From the NCBI RefSeq assembly GCF_001949145.1, contig NW_019091359.1:3400921-3464920 (forward strand): a DNA stretch of 64,000 nucleotides, given 5' to 3'. Source of the DNA: Acanthaster planci. Lineage: Eukaryota; Echinodermata; Asteroidea; Valvatida; Acanthasteridae. The notes beneath the pieces were generated by a model. That model was given only the letters and a program-made list of their open reading frames with translations, was not told where the DNA came from and searched no databases. The first letter of the stretch is position 1; every line of letters starts with the position of its first letter. Both the position numbers and the translations under genes were made by a program. This document shows, piece by piece, positions 28,501 to 39,103 of this stretch.

Positions 28501-31413
28501 ACAAAATCAAGTATAGTACATGTAGCTGCATTCAATTAATATAAAATGACAACTGAAAAATAATGAGAAATAACTACCCACAATGTGTCATTTATAATGG
28601 ATAAGTTGAAAGATGAATGTGCAGGCCACTAACAGAAAAAATATCCCCACTGCATCAAGAAAGAAATAACTAAGTTTGTCCCAATTGGCCAAAGATTTTA
28701 ATTGAATAGGCCTACATTTTGGTCTTTTTTTGCTTTTTGTTTGGCTTTGTTGTTTTGGGGGGTTGGGAATGGGGTGGCACTCATTCTAAAATAAATTGGT
28801 CTTGGAAAAAGTCCACGAAAGGTAAAATTCAACATTTTTCAGAATGGTGTATCAAGATAATGCCACAGTCACGGTGAAGTCCAAGCACTTAAAACCAAAA
28901 TGCTGGGCCTGAGTTAATTAAAATTTTTGATGACACGTGATAATATCTTCCATCTTATACTCTTCTACAATGATACTTTGTCACAAATCTATAACAGCTC
29001 AAGGGACAGACCAAGAACCAAATTATTGGGAAGGGACAGCTTGTTTTTTGAGGGGGCCAAAAATATTGGAATTTTTTTATGTAACCCTTTTTGGCCTTTC
29101 TGAGGGGTGAAGTTGCATTTTGGAGGCTTTTCACACACTTTTGGAAGAGAATTGAAATTGACCACAAAAATCCTCAATGACTCGGCAACAAAAGGCAATA
29201 TGTATGTGTAAAACAGTGTATCCAGCTTTTGGTGTTGGGGGCAAATTTGCATTTTTCAGGCAAAATACTTTACAGGGTCAAAACCTGGGTGGAACATTTT
29301 TGGAACTTTTTGTCTAGCTACCCTTTTATGCTCCAATTGTAAGGCACTGGTGCATAATGTATGGAATGAGCCCACATTTCCAATAACAATGCATACAGTG
29401 CAGGGGATACCAAAGGGTTGAAAGAGCCCCAAAAAAAGTTGGGGAAAAAGAAACGATATTTCTTTACCCTCAGCCCCCGACAGACTGCTCACTGAAGTTG
29501 GCTTGTTATAGTGTACGTGATGCAGCCTTGTCCTGATATAGGTGAGTTCAATTTTCAATTCAATTACAATGAAGTATGCTCCAGATATTTACTGTTTTTA
29601 CAAGGATGGCAACTGCTAGAAAAATCAAAATGGTACACTAGCATAATGCAGACTATTACTGATGGTTGATGACAAAAACAACAGAGGGTATCTCTTCAGA
29701 GAACATGTAAATAACAACCACTGAGTTCAATTTATGACTTTTCATACAAAATAAACATGCAACTTTTTTCAAAAAAGGCTTGAGCATCTGTGTGTTCCTG
29801 GGCATCACTTGAATGTCTGAAGGTGACATTAAACACTCTTCCCACAAGTTCACCTGTGAACTACATGTACAATGTATGTATATATTAAGATAACACTGGA
29901 ATGATTGTCACTGGTATGGGAACAATTTTTCTCGGCATGTTTGGGACAAGGGAATGAAAAGCCCACTGATGAGGTGTAAAAGAAAAACATGAAATGCTAA
30001 ATTTCCAATGGCTAGTTGAAAGAAATCAAGACTCAAAGGTCAGCAGTGGGAATGAGGGATTAACAACTGAAAGCAGACTCCACTCCCTAATCCGAAAGAG
30101 TGAAACTAGGGACAAAATAATTTACAGTGAGAATCACTGTCAATTTAGATTGAAATACTCTGACAAAATAATCACTTCAGTCAGAGCTTGAGTGGAAACT
30201 CGATCTTTTTAACTGAAGAAATTCACTCTAAAATGTCTGGTCTTTAGTTTCCAATTGTGGGAGTGAATTTTCACTCGAAAAAATTGAGTTGTCACTCTTT
30301 GGAATTTAGAGAGCACCCAACCTGGTTTAGAAATCAAATAGTCGACAAAACAGTGTTCTCCCAGTTTCTTTTGAAGCAACAAGATTAAAGCTCTTTAGCA
30401 GCAACAGAGGATAGACTACAACCTTTTTTGAATAAATGTTGCACTCAAACTCTACTTTGCACAGCCTCATCTCCCTAGCCCTGTGAAGGGATAAGTCTAA
30501 ATCTACTCATAGGCCTATGACAAGTCTACAACATATAAATATAGTTTGTATCAAAAATCTTTATTGAAAGAACAGTAATGGACCTGCACCGTTTTCATAG
30601 ATTTTTGGTGTTTGAAATATTAGCACATATCTAAAAGTCAAGTACACAGGACAAGAAAAAGGCGCTGCTTGTAAATATTTTTGCCATTAGCAGAATACCC
30701 CAAACTGTAAACTAATTACCTGTCTATTTAGTATTTTGTTTTTCATCAATTTTAATTCCTGTTGGCAGTCAAAATAAGTGCTACCAGTAGCAAGGCATGA
30801 CTGAATGAAAATAAGAAACAAATGCCATATCGGGTAATCAGACCATCGTAATTTGGAGTATCAAAGGGGAATAGGTTTACCATGCTTTTCAAATCCATTT
30901 CCCCAGACACATAAGGCCCCTTTCCTCACTAAAATCCCATAAAATTATCAGACAGCCCTTTTAGAACTTGTTGGTGTTTATAGCAATCAAAAACTGTGAC
31001 ATTCCAACACGGAATTCCGCTGAATATTTCCCTCTTCTTAATTCCGGACAGACGGAAAATAGTCTCCAGGTGACGTTTCTTTGATAGGCTATCGGAATAA
31101 CTGGGTTTTTTTTTCAGCAATTATAAATTGAGAACACAACGTATGTCAGAAATGAGCAAAATGCATTTCCGCATCTCTCGACGGATTAGGTGAATTTAAG
31201 CCTCGATCTTACGAAATAAGTTATACCGACCGCTACATGCAATATGCATGCATAGCCCGTGGCAGGCTTGTAGAAACGGTAAGCTTTCTGGCTGAAACAA
31301 GTCCCAAATTGGAGTCTTACCCAAGCACCGACGTCCCGATGTGGGTCATAGGGGCGAATCCACCCGTCTTCCTCCCTCCCATCACGGTAAGCTTGTGGCG
31401 ATCGAGATGGCAT
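19407..31413 (-). CDS. Type II membrane protein with SEA domain, mucin-like stalk and trypsin-like pseudoprotease (gene A, 12 coding exons)
   Basis: Coding exons, 5' to 3': 31413-31321, 27667-27507, 26838-26711, 26581-26528, 26097-26071, 25844-25741, 25303-25033, 24099-23615, 22779-22719, 20742-20568, 19939-19674 and probably 19543-19407. Every junction has GT/AG and the phases join without a stop, giving about 653 residues. Domains: Tyr-rich cytoplasmic tail 1-98, signal anchor 99-127, SEA 155-280 with a GS autocleavage motif near 214-215, Pro/Thr-rich stalk 281-441, trypsin-like domain from about 462. The His box reads LTSVSC instead of LTAAHC, there is no R/IVGG site and no clear GDSGG, so it cannot act as a serine protease. 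It is built like a TTSP, so a cell-surface protein with a decoy, binding or scaffold role is inferred. It lies 580 bp upstream of gene B on the same strand. The weakest part is the last exon. Confidence 0.75.
19674..19939 (-). CDS. Gene A coding exon 11: pseudoprotease domain, middle part
   Basis: Encodes [13 protein letters not shown]...[18 protein letters not shown]...VGPVCLQ...[13 protein letters not shown]. The Asp of the triad (NDVAFLKM) and the C-x-AGWG landmark are kept. The donor GTAAGT at 19673 leaves phase 1. The same phase would let it join gene B exon 2 (18284) instead of the terminal exon of this gene. Confidence 0.85.
20568..20742 (-). CDS. Gene A coding exon 10: pseudoprotease domain, first part
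   Basis: Encodes PPECGISSQ...[37 protein letters not shown]. The pro-region Cys-Gly, WPW, CG and W-LT landmarks of a trypsin-family domain are present. The R/IVGG activation site is replaced by a Pro/Asn-rich stretch and AAHC by SVSC, so the catalytic His is Ser. The disulfide Cys after the His position is kept. Acceptor TCATTGCAG, donor GTAAGA, phase 1 to 2. Confidence 0.85.
21640..22020. repeat. CCTGTTTT-rich degenerate repeat, copy 1
   Basis: Repeated words CCTGTTTTATTCCTGTTT and AAACATGTTTTGATCCTGTT. The same words recur at 24655-24965, so the two intronic stretches of gene A are related. Confidence 0.5.
22719..22779 (-). CDS. Gene A coding exon 9: short Thr/Ser-rich stalk segment
   Basis: A 61-base exon between GGTTCACAG/ and /GTAAGT encoding about 20 residues ([17 protein letters not shown]). 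It has the same stalk composition as exon 8 and brings the reading frame from phase 0 to phase 1 for the protease-like domain. Confidence 0.75.
23615..24099 (-). CDS. Gene A coding exon 8: Pro/Thr/Ser-rich mucin-like stalk
   Basis: One exon of 485 bases encodes about 161 residues built from some seven imperfect repeats of [13 protein letters not shown], followed by a Thr/Ser-rich section ([21 protein letters not shown]). This composition is typical of O-glycosylated stalks holding a domain away from the membrane. Acceptor ATCATTTCAG, donor GTAAAT, phase 1 to 0. The repeats leave several other frames open, which are not genes. Confidence 0.82.
23755..24050 (-). repeat. Minisatellite coding for the gene A stalk
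   Basis: About seven imperfect units of 36-42 bases, each containing TTGGCTGGAGAG on the plus strand, encode the Pro/Thr repeats of gene A exon 8. A further piece of the unit (GGTGTTGGCTGGAGAG) lies outside the exon near 24206-24225, suggesting past expansion or contraction. Confidence 0.8.
24655..24965. repeat. CCTGTTTT-rich degenerate repeat, copy 2
   Basis: Shares AAACATGTTTTGATCC and TTTTATTCCTGTTTT words with 21640-22020. It lies in the intron just downstream of gene A exon 7. Confidence 0.5.
25033..25303 (-). CDS. Gene A coding exon 7: SEA domain, second part with GS cleavage motif
   Basis: Encodes about 90 residues: [19 protein letters not shown], then [15 protein letters not shown], then the second helix ADTITTAV, ending ...[13 protein letters not shown] sits where SEA domains of mucins and TTSPs carry the autoproteolytic GSVVV loop, so self-cleavage into non-covalently held halves is plausible. 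Acceptor TTACCCAG, donor GTATGA, phase 0 to 1. Confidence 0.85.
25741..25844 (-). CDS. Gene A coding exon 6: SEA domain, first part
   Basis: After TTGCAG the frame reads AMVNVSMRL...[14 protein letters not shown], the typical opening strand and helix of a SEA domain, ending in phase 0 at GTAAGT. The exon split after the first helix is the same as in the SEA domain of gene B. Confidence 0.82.
26071..26097 (-). CDS. Gene A coding exon 5: 27-base micro-exon linker
   Basis: Encodes nine residues (GVTTESPPG) between CCGCAG/ and /GTAGGT. It is symmetric (phase 1 to 1), so it can be skipped without breaking the frame. It extends the Thr/Pro linker before the SEA domain. Confidence 0.65.
26528..26581 (-). 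CDS. Gene A coding exon 4: juxtamembrane Ser/Thr/Pro linker
   Basis: A 54-base exon encoding about 18 residues ([18 protein letters not shown]) just outside the membrane, with one N-glycosylation site (NST). Borders are TTTCAAG/ and /GTAAAA, phase 1 to 1. Confidence 0.75.
26711..26838 (-). CDS. Gene A coding exon 3: signal anchor
   Basis: Encodes a basic stop (NNDRR) followed by about 29 uninterrupted hydrophobic residues from [10 protein letters not shown] to VIVYVI. A basic flank on the N-terminal side and no signal peptide predict type II topology (N-terminus in the cytoplasm). Borders are TTTAG/ and /GTGAGT; phase 2 in, phase 1 out. Confidence 0.88.
27507..27667 (-). CDS. Gene A coding exon 2: Tyr-rich cytoplasmic tail
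   Basis: The acceptor TCTCTCCATAG precedes 27667 and the donor GTAATT follows 27507. The only frame joining exon 1 (phase 0) gives about 53 residues rich in Tyr, Arg and Asp/Glu (for example [13 protein letters not shown]), suiting a cytoplasmic tail that could be phosphorylated. It ends in phase 2. Confidence 0.8.
29050..29540. repeat. Dispersed repeat related to 41110-41330
   Basis: Shares TATCCAGCTTTTGGTG and a preceding GGCAACAAAAGGCAATAT-type block with 41180-41285. It sits in the first intron of gene A. The family is unknown. Confidence 0.4.
31321..31413 (-). CDS. Gene A coding exon 1: start of cytoplasmic tail
   Basis: The first ATG in the open frame is at 31413-31411. Five codons upstream the frame has a GTG preceded by TGA stops, so the ATG is the start. 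It encodes 31 charged residues (begins [10 protein letters not shown]) and ends in phase 0 before a GTAAGA donor at 31320. A possible 3' splice site (TTTTCAG) lies about 35 bases upstream of the ATG, so a non-coding first exon further upstream is likely. Confidence 0.75.
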
Positions 31414-33459
31414 GATAACCTCGGTCACTCCTCAGTCTCAACTGAAAATGGATGGTTTCAGTTCAACCAGTCCTCTGGTGGACCTCTTTAATTTTCTTTC
31501 ATGAGATCTAAGCACTACACGTGAATAGATGCACGGTGGCCAAGCGTATTCTGTCTGACATAAAAGGGTCGGCTTGGGTGTGTTGTCGCAATTGATTTGT
31601 GACGCGTTCATCCACGCTTGAATGGTCAGAGTGAACTGCGTCAAACAAGTTTCGGTCCACGGTCCAAAAACGAAGGGCTGAGCTATGACTCGTACTCATT
31701 TACCCGGAACTGCTCAGTACTTGTGTGTGGTTTATGGTTTGACTGTGCAAATACTCGTGAAGTCAGCTTCCTCAATATAATAGCTAGAAATATTTGGGCA
31801 CCCTCATGAACCTATTCAACTGTTTCGTTAATCATTAAACCAGAATATGTGCGAAAAACCGTATAAGTATTGATATGACACAGCTAAACGGTGGGCCTGC
31901 TGGCAAAATCGCAACAACAGCCGGAACGCAGTGGTGACATTCCACTGAAACGCTGCTTATGATTTTATGGTAACCATTTATTTACCGTAACGACCAGACA
32001 GGAAATTGTAACTTCCACAACCATGGATATGTGGACGTGTAAGGAAGTTCGTGCTAGTCAGTCCGCCCGTTCAGTTTGTCAAGGGCGTCGCACTGTCGCA
32101 TGCGCCCGGACGACACTTCCTCCACAACATTGATGTCATTATTAAGCCCATGGCTCATTTATTGCACATCCAGCTGTAATTCCATCTTTAGGCGTAATGT
32201 ATCGGCCCACCAAGCTTTTTGGGGGGAGGGGGGGTCTCCCATCACGTCTACAAAGCAGCCCCCAAGCTTTATCTGGCTGCCAAGTTCAACTCAGTTTTTG
32301 GATGCTGCATTTACAAGTTAAAACAAACAAACAGACAAAAACAACCACAAAGTATGCCCCAAAATGCACTAAACCTGAACTTATGTGGACTCTGGTCTAT
32401 GCCACGGCTTTTCTACTTCCGACAGACCTCCTTTCCCCGCTACACATTTCCATATCTCTTTCAGTTCCGTCAAGCTTAAAGTTAAAACTTGGAGAACACT
32501 GCGCAAAAAAAGTGCACCATCTGGGCCGCAATAAAAGAGTAATTGGCGTATGAAGCTAAAAAACTAAAATTTATTAGATTCCCTTGACAAACCAGGGCTT
32601 TAGAGTAATTCTTCAGCATGTTTTTTAAAATCGATACAGATTCATACTGAAAAATCGTTATAATAACCACAGCATGGCATCCATGTTGCGGACGGTCGTA
32701 CCACTGAGCTAAATGACACGCACTAGTATATTTAGACGTCCTTGAACTGAGGTTTATCAGTACTGTTCAATCACGTTCAACATCATATTTGACCACTTTA
32801 CATCATGAAAACATCCTCTGGTCTGGGAATGGCTCCCGTTGCGCAGGTGTAGATATCACGAGGTTATTTCGTCAAGTGTGCGAGGAACATTTCTGTCGTC
32901 TTCAGGTCTTTGAAGAACCACGTATGTACACCTGTCTAGTTGAGACGGGAACTCAACATGCACAATAACTTTTATAAGTGAATGTACGACGAGATGTAAT
33001 AACAATGTACAGTATGCATTTGGAAACATTTACGTTTATGGGCCTACTGTCATTCGGAAGTGAAATAGATTTCTGTTTTAAATTACTTTCTAGGAGAAGA
33101 ATTTCAGTTTGTATAACGAAAAAGGCGATTTTGTCATTGAACATACGGGCACTAGATCGCGGGCCTTTTGGATAGTTCCCGCTAATTCATGTGACTATAA
33201 ACATTTTATACATTTCTGTTCCCAATCGTTCAACGGTTTTGTGGAATATTTTTGAGAAAACCCTTAGACTATTCCCAACGAACCCGACGAGTCCTCCACT
33301 CCATTGCTAGTTTGTACACAGCGAATTCGATGTTCAACGGTTTCATTTCCTACCAGTGATGTCATAGGAATTTTGGGATTCAATGCAATCCACTCCCCTT
33401 TTCCTTGTAAACGGACTCACAGCCTCGATTATGTGACTGTGCATGTTGTTGGGTTGAAT

Positions 33460-33583
33460 TGTGGTTGAATCATTCCTTGAACAAAGTCACACTCGCCCTA
33501 CATTCAAAAAAAAAAGTGCGGTTTCACACTAGACTAGTGTGAACTAGTCTACGATTAACCACATTAACTACGATTGAACCACA
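33460..33583. promoter_or_regulatory. Cluster of RUNX-type words with a palindrome
   Basis: TGTGGT at 33460, TGCGGT at 33517, and ACCACA at 33558 and 33578, plus the perfect palindrome TTCACACTAG/A/CTAGTGTGAA at 33523-33543. Four TGYGGT words in 124 bases is more than random sequence would give. A regulatory role is inferred only. Confidence 0.25.
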
Positions 33584-36182
33584 CTAACGCACGCGTTCAT
33601 TTGGGAAGTCACATCATCTTATTGGTCTAAGAGGCACATAACGCGCGCGAATCACCTGTCCACGAGCGTTGTGCTATCGCAGTGAGGCTTTGCGTGGTAG
33701 CCACGCAGAGTCGTGCCTGTATTCCACACTGAAACCTCATTATATAAAACTGTGGAAATCCTCCACAACCGCACTCGAAATTAGGAAGAACGTTAGCGAG
33801 ATTTTAACTGTCTTCACACGTAGAGCGGAAACTTGTCCAAACGCCCTTCTTTATTCCGAGTTTAAAACCGGTCCCCATTATGCACAAGTAATTTGGTTGA
33901 GGGACTGAAAACACAATCATACATTCGGTTGTGCAATTGGCCCTATCTTTACAGTACATCTACATGTACATGTATATCGTATTGCGGCAGCAGACGAATA
34001 TTTTCAGGTGGCAAATTTTATGTCCTTGAACTCCAAAGAACAGTCACTGTGCTGTTCCGTAAAGCGCCTCTCCTTTGTTACGGAATTGCAGAAACCTGCC
34101 ACACATATTCTGTATCTGTGCAACGAATGATATTATTTGTTAAGCTCTTTGTCGCCGTCTCGAACCTTGCCATATTCTCCGAGGGTAAGTTGAATATTTG
34201 TATTGAATACAAAAGAGCTGTTAACGTTGGGTAAAAATTTCCACGGCCTGAAATGTTTTTCCGACTGGATGGACAGAAGAGCAAATCTCTGACCTATACT
34301 CTTGTGCAATGCATTGGCCCAAAATAGGCGTAGCTAGGCAAAGTTTATTCCCGGGAAGAATACCCATAATTTCTTTTCCACAGCTGTTTTTCCCAATCAA
34401 CTGTTTCCCAATGATTATTTTCCTTTTTTTTTCAACCGCTTGAGAGTTTCCTCAAAAATGGTTTCCTATTTTCCAAGAGATGAAAGAAAGAAGAATTTCC
34501 TATTTTCCCAGAGATTCTTTACATGTAATAAGACGACGAATCTGTTTCCATACATTTCCTAAGTTTACATATAAACAAGATTTTGAAAATAACTGAGAGC
34601 CAACTTGTTCTTTGTTTTAAAGCCCCTACTTGTTTGATACAAGTTGTCAGCTCTCGTATACTGTAAACTATCGCGATGACTGTAGTGGTTTTAACTTTCT
34701 GTATAAATCGTTAATTAGGTTACGAATGGCCGACTTCAATACCCGATATATAAACAAATTTTCTAGGGCTTGAAATTGAGAAAGCTTATATTCGATACTC
34801 TCTGCACGGCTTCTGTATGATCACCGAAGCTTTCGGGTAAAGTCAAGTGTTTACTCGCAGAAATTGCTTTATTCACGTTCATCCGATGATGGAAATACTA
34901 ACTTGATAAAGATGTGGCTTCATCGGTGGCATAAAATGGGGCACGAAAGAACAGGGAAGGGAGAGAAAATTAAATTTGGATAAAGTAGGCTACTGTGACA
35001 CAAAAACAAGAGTACTTTGTATAGGCACTAATTTGGATCTGAAACCTGCGCCGCTCTTTTCAAAGTTTCTTTGTTGGTTTTTCTTGTAGATAAATTTTCT
35101 GTTGAAAACTTACCGTTGGAAGGAATACAGCCTGACCTCAGATGTGTTGAGTTTTTGTCCGTATCAGGTATTGGATTAAAAGTCAACATAGCCACACGCT
35201 CAATGGAATTGTAACAAATCTTTATAGCCATGAATTCAAAGTTATCTAATAACAATGCTAAAAACGGAAATGGCCGTTCCTCTAGCCAACATTCTATCAT
35301 TTTGGGTGTGCCTCTGTAGTCTGTTTAAGGACAATATTTTTCAATAATATTGTCAACCACACAGGGTACACATCTCCAATTTCTCTTCATTGACTTGTTT
35401 AGTGTTAACCGGGAACGACGCTCGCACTCTCAGCGACTAGAGACGTAATTTTTAAGAATTACCGCACAACACATTTGAATGAAAAGTTCTTACTTTATCT
35501 TTAATAAAAACAGCCTACATTGCACATGAGTCATTCACGACTGGAACTATTGATCTATATGTTGTCATTCTTATTGACTATACATTACCATTTTAATAAC
35601 CTCATGTATAAATTACATTGTTGCTAGCGGCTAATCATACATGACGTGGATTCTAAAGCAGTGCAAGAACTTGGATCTTAAAACTAAACCAAACCTGTGA
35701 CATTTCCTTGACAGGCCTGTAATGCCTCGAATTTCCTACTGTTCGTTTTAATTCCGTATCTCTCGCTCTCACAAGGACACATAAGTACATGTCACCGGTT
35801 AATGTATACGCACAAACGGAAAAAATGGAGGCAGAAGGCTAAAGCGGGCCATTGAAAATGTACAGGGCACTAATTTCAACGTCGTTTTCTCTCAACCTTT
35901 ACACCTTTTTTCTCCGTCTTCGGTAAACCCTCTAAAATCATTGAAGCTATTGCCTTCTGGTGTCAAAGGATTTACACTGCACTAAATAAAAAAAGTCTTT
36001 GCTTTCTCCCGAGCGCGGGAGTTCAAAGGGAATTAATACTTTATTTAGGGCTCCTTGCCGACCAAGTCCAATTAAATGGTTTTGTTCTTCAGGGTAATAT
36101 GCTCAAGTCGTACTACGCTGAATCGTGGGCTGAACGCAGAGTGAATTGCGGGCCAACTTCAGATTGGTTTAGGTTTGCTTCA

Positions 36183-36530
36183 CTACTTACCCAGCACCCT
36201 GGTGACTACGCTCGTCGCCCAGCGCCAGAACAGGGTGCCGGGGGGGGGCGAAGTCTCAGACATGTCGCCGCGTTGATAGGAAAAGAGCGCCTTTCTTGGA
36301 CCAGCTCGGGGCTCATATCGTGCGTCAGCGGAAAAGCTCAGAAGATACAAAGCATTTGACTTTTTCCAGCCGTACATGTGACCGTGTTTATATGCTCATA
36401 CAATGTGTTTCAGAGAGAACTATTCAGTTATACCGACTGCTTGGGCTCAGCAACAATAAACAGCCCATAGGCCATATACAACACTTCAATTGTGACTGTG
36501 CTACAAATTGTTCGTCGGGTCGTCTGACAC
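36183..36530 (-). other. Candidate non-coding first exon (minus strand)
   Basis: The minus strand ends in a consensus donor (GTGCTGG/GTAAGTAG at 36194/36193). The region is GC-rich for the window. Joining to the acceptor upstream of the gene A ATG (near 31448) gives no continuous frame, so it would be 5' UTR with a small upstream frame (MSETSPPPG...). Speculative. Confidence 0.3.
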
Positions 36531-36538
36531 GAACTGTG

Positions 36539-36580
36539 TGACGTATATAAAATCACAGCGTCATGTGACGTTTGTGACGC
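36539..36580 (+). promoter_or_regulatory. CRE-like sites with a TATA-like box
   Basis: TGACGT at 36539 and 36566, TGACGC at 36575 and, inverted, at 36558-36563, surrounding TATATAAAAT (36544-36553). This is the composition of a CREB/ATF-type promoter. A plus-strand donor-like site follows (AACGG/GTAAGTAT at 36676-36684). Confidence 0.35.
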
Positions 36581-37077
36581 AGAAATTGTAAACCCTACTC
36601 GCAAATTTAATAACTTTCATGTGTCATAACACAATTATTGGATCATCCAGAACGAGCGACTCGTGAATGAGTTTTTAAAAACGGGTAAGTATACCCATTT
36701 GTGTAAAAACTGATATTTTCCCGCAAGCTCCGGCTGCTTGATGGTTCTCACTTCTCGGAAAAATAACTAACCATTCCAAACTTAAACCAGGCTGACGACT
36801 GTTACATGTATTATTGGAAAATTATATACACTAACAATGAAAACTCCCGGAATAACAGTATTGTTTTCTGCTGACTTTTTTTTACTTTGGATCACTTTGA
36901 AATAAGGAAATTAACAGTTGTCATGGAGATGAAGTTTGGAGGACCTCAGACAAAGTACGAGCACATGTTTAGTGGCAAGTTATGTTTAAATAAAATTGAA
37001 GATGAAAAGAAGTAGGGAAAAGGGGAAACAACTAAAAAGAGAAGGGGGGCAATGAAATCACGAATTCCTAGAAGCTT

Positions 37078-37270
37078 GGAAGTTGGATGAAACCTATGGA
37101 CAGAAGCTGATGAGGAAGAAAGTCACACAAAGATATTCCAGGGAAAAGCCTGGAAGTCGGGAAGGAACTGAAAACCCAATCCAAATGTCCGCCAAGATGG
37201 AAATCGAACCCATTGCGGTGAAAGGATACCACCGCGCGAACAATTACCCTTTCGTCAGGCATGCGAGCTG
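37078..37270 (-). repeat. Short interspersed repeat with tRNA-like B box
   Basis: Shares GAAAACCCAATCCA and flanking blocks with 48800-48960. GGGTTCGATTTCC on the minus strand resembles a tRNA B box, so this is likely a SINE copy. Confidence 0.5.
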
Positions 37271-37939
37271 GTGCAGACGCTTTTTGAAGAGTCGTGTTTT
37301 AGTTAATAAACAGACATACTACTGTGGTATACTACCGGTACGTAAGTAGGAAACGCAAAGATTCGTAAATCTTTCAACTCGTTTTCCCTCACCAAATTCT
37401 ACTTTACTGTGCATAAATTCAAACATGTTGGGAATTGATCCAAGCATCCGTCTGTTGCCAAGGCAAGTGGAAAAGCGGGTACCAAGCACTATGAAATGCT
37501 TGAGAATTGAGGCTGTTGCATTTGAAGCAGCGTATACTTATGAAGTCAAAATTAAACATGTACACAATAATTAGAAGTTATTTCTGACTAAATTGATAGG
37601 CTGTGCATAACAAACGACATTTAAGAAGCTCAAGCTTTAGCAAGGATAAATCACGAGGGGGGGTCCATGCCCCTCACCCAATGGAGTCAAATTTTGTAAC
37701 AAGTAATGAAAGAGGCGATTTGCTTTAGTCTATTTCATTTCCCTTCCTTTCAAGGCGTGTAAAAAGCCCTAAAATGTGGCCTCATCCCTCAGAAAGAAGA
37801 GCTATGAAAAGAATCACAAATGCTTACACCCCTACCCCCCCCTACGGAAATTTGGTCCTGGATCCGCCCTTGGCATTAAACTTCATTTTGCCCGTCAGTA
37901 CTGCGTAGTATGCGGTCTAATCAAGTGCATCCATTAGGC

Positions 37940-39103
37940 TCAACACGCCTTGATCTTTTGGAGGACATCCACACAGTCTTTTCTGAAGCGTCTGTTAGCG
38001 AGTCCGTATATGAGTGGATTCACAGCGTTGTTGATGTACAAGAGGACGCTTGATTTCCCCACGATGTTCATGATTGTAGGATTGATAGACGCACCACCAA
38101 AGGCGGCAAACTCCAACACAACATTAGTCCAATATGGCAACCAGGTCAGCAGAAAGACCAAACTCGTAAGGAAGAGCATCTTGGTGGTCTTACGCTGCAA
38201 GTTTACTCCTCTGACCTTGTGGGCGCGGTCTTCGTTTTCCGGGCGTTGGCGTAGATTGCTGTGTCCAGATGAAACAGCCATTTGGGGTGCGAAGAGCGCC
38301 CCGGTTGATTTGTTTACAGTGCTACTGTTCGGCTTTGGATCTGTGGCGCGTGTAGTCAGAGAAACCACTGAAACCTGAGTCTCACAATTTTTTGATAAAT
38401 GGGGGAAAACTAGGGTAGATTCATCGTCTCTGCAGTGCCTTAAACCAGCTCTGACATCCCATCTGATGTTAGACAAAACACCGACTTTGACGTGCTTCCG
38501 AATGGTCACGTAAACTAGTCCGTAACACACAGCGATCATTACCAACGCTGTCATGAAACAAAAAACCTGAAATGCCAATACAAGCATTCTCAAGAGCGAA
38601 TTCGAAGGGTCCGTGGACATCGATATAAATGCTGGAATGTTAATGGCGACTGAGAACAAGGCTGCGATTATTGCCGCTATTTGAGCTCGTTTCTTGGTGA
38701 AAAATCGATTGTTTGATCGGCACACGCAATCATACCGATCCACAGCGATTACTGAGGTGATCATGACGGAGGTGCCGACGGCCGTCGTCGTAATTGCCAA
38801 GATAATGTCTAGAACTTGTGGAATCTTACCACCAGTGAGAAGAATGGCCTCCACCGAAATTCGACGCCATCTTAGCAAGCAGACAGCCAAATCGGCCCAA
38901 GCTAAGGCCATGATAAGAATATGGGTGCTGTTTTTGTGGGCCTTGGTCCAATAGACGCGAAGAATAAGGCAGTTTCCAGGTACCCCGAGTAAAAATGTAA
39001 TCGTATGGGCAACGAGAGTTAATAGATCTCCATCCGCAACCGTAGGTTCCTGCGTTGGGTGGTGAAAAAGTTTGGTAGAGTTTTCCACAGATTGATTTTC
39101 CAT
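37940..39103 (-). CDS. Rhodopsin-like (class A) orphan GPCR, intronless (GPCR1)
   Basis: One uninterrupted exon of 387 codons, ATG 39103 to a stop at 37940, long enough for a full seven-helix receptor. Landmarks: N-glycosylation sites N3 and N8, GNCL with Asn44 (TM1), LAWAD with Asp71 (TM2), DRY at 122-124 (TM3), LLTWLPYW (TM6), NPLIY (TM7) and a short tail ending FRKDCVDVLQKIKAC. The third intracellular loop is long and basic. Unusual: no Cys at the top of TM3 and none in the second extracellular loop, so the conserved disulfide is missing, and TM4 lacks its Trp. Ligand unknown. Invertebrate deuterostomes have large lineage-specific sets of intronless class A receptors and this may belong to one. 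A close paralogue follows at 42003-43430. Confidence 0.88.
   Translation of the reverse strand: MENQSVENSTKLFHHPTQEPTVADGDLLTLVAHTITFLLGVPGNCLILRVYWTKAHKNSTHILIMALAWADLAVCLLRWRRISVEAILLTGGKIPQVLDIILAITTTAVGTSVMITSVIAVDRYDCVCRSNNRFFTKKRAQIAAIIAALFSVAINIPAFISMSTDPSNSLLRMLVLAFQVFCFMTALVMIAVCYGLVYVTIRKHVKVGVLSNIRWDVRAGLRHCRDDESTLVFPHLSKNCETQVSVVSLTTRATDPKPNSSTVNKSTGALFAPQMAVSSGHSNLRQRPENEDRAHKVRGVNLQRKTTKMLFLTSLVFLLTWLPYWTNVVLEFAAFGGASINPTIMNIVGKSSVLLYINNAVNPLIYGLANRRFRKDCVDVLQKIKAC

Larger units (their letters stand above)
31450..37939. other. Intergenic stretch between gene A and GPCR1
   Basis: No protein-like open frame with splice support. It holds the RUNX-word cluster (33.5 kb), the CRE/TATA region (36.5 kb), a truncated tRNA-like A box on the minus strand near 32700 (TTAGCTCAGTGGTA), and the SINE copy at 37.1 kb. 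Two donor-like GTAAGT sites (36193 minus, 36685 plus) hint at divergent non-coding first exons. Confidence 0.5.
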
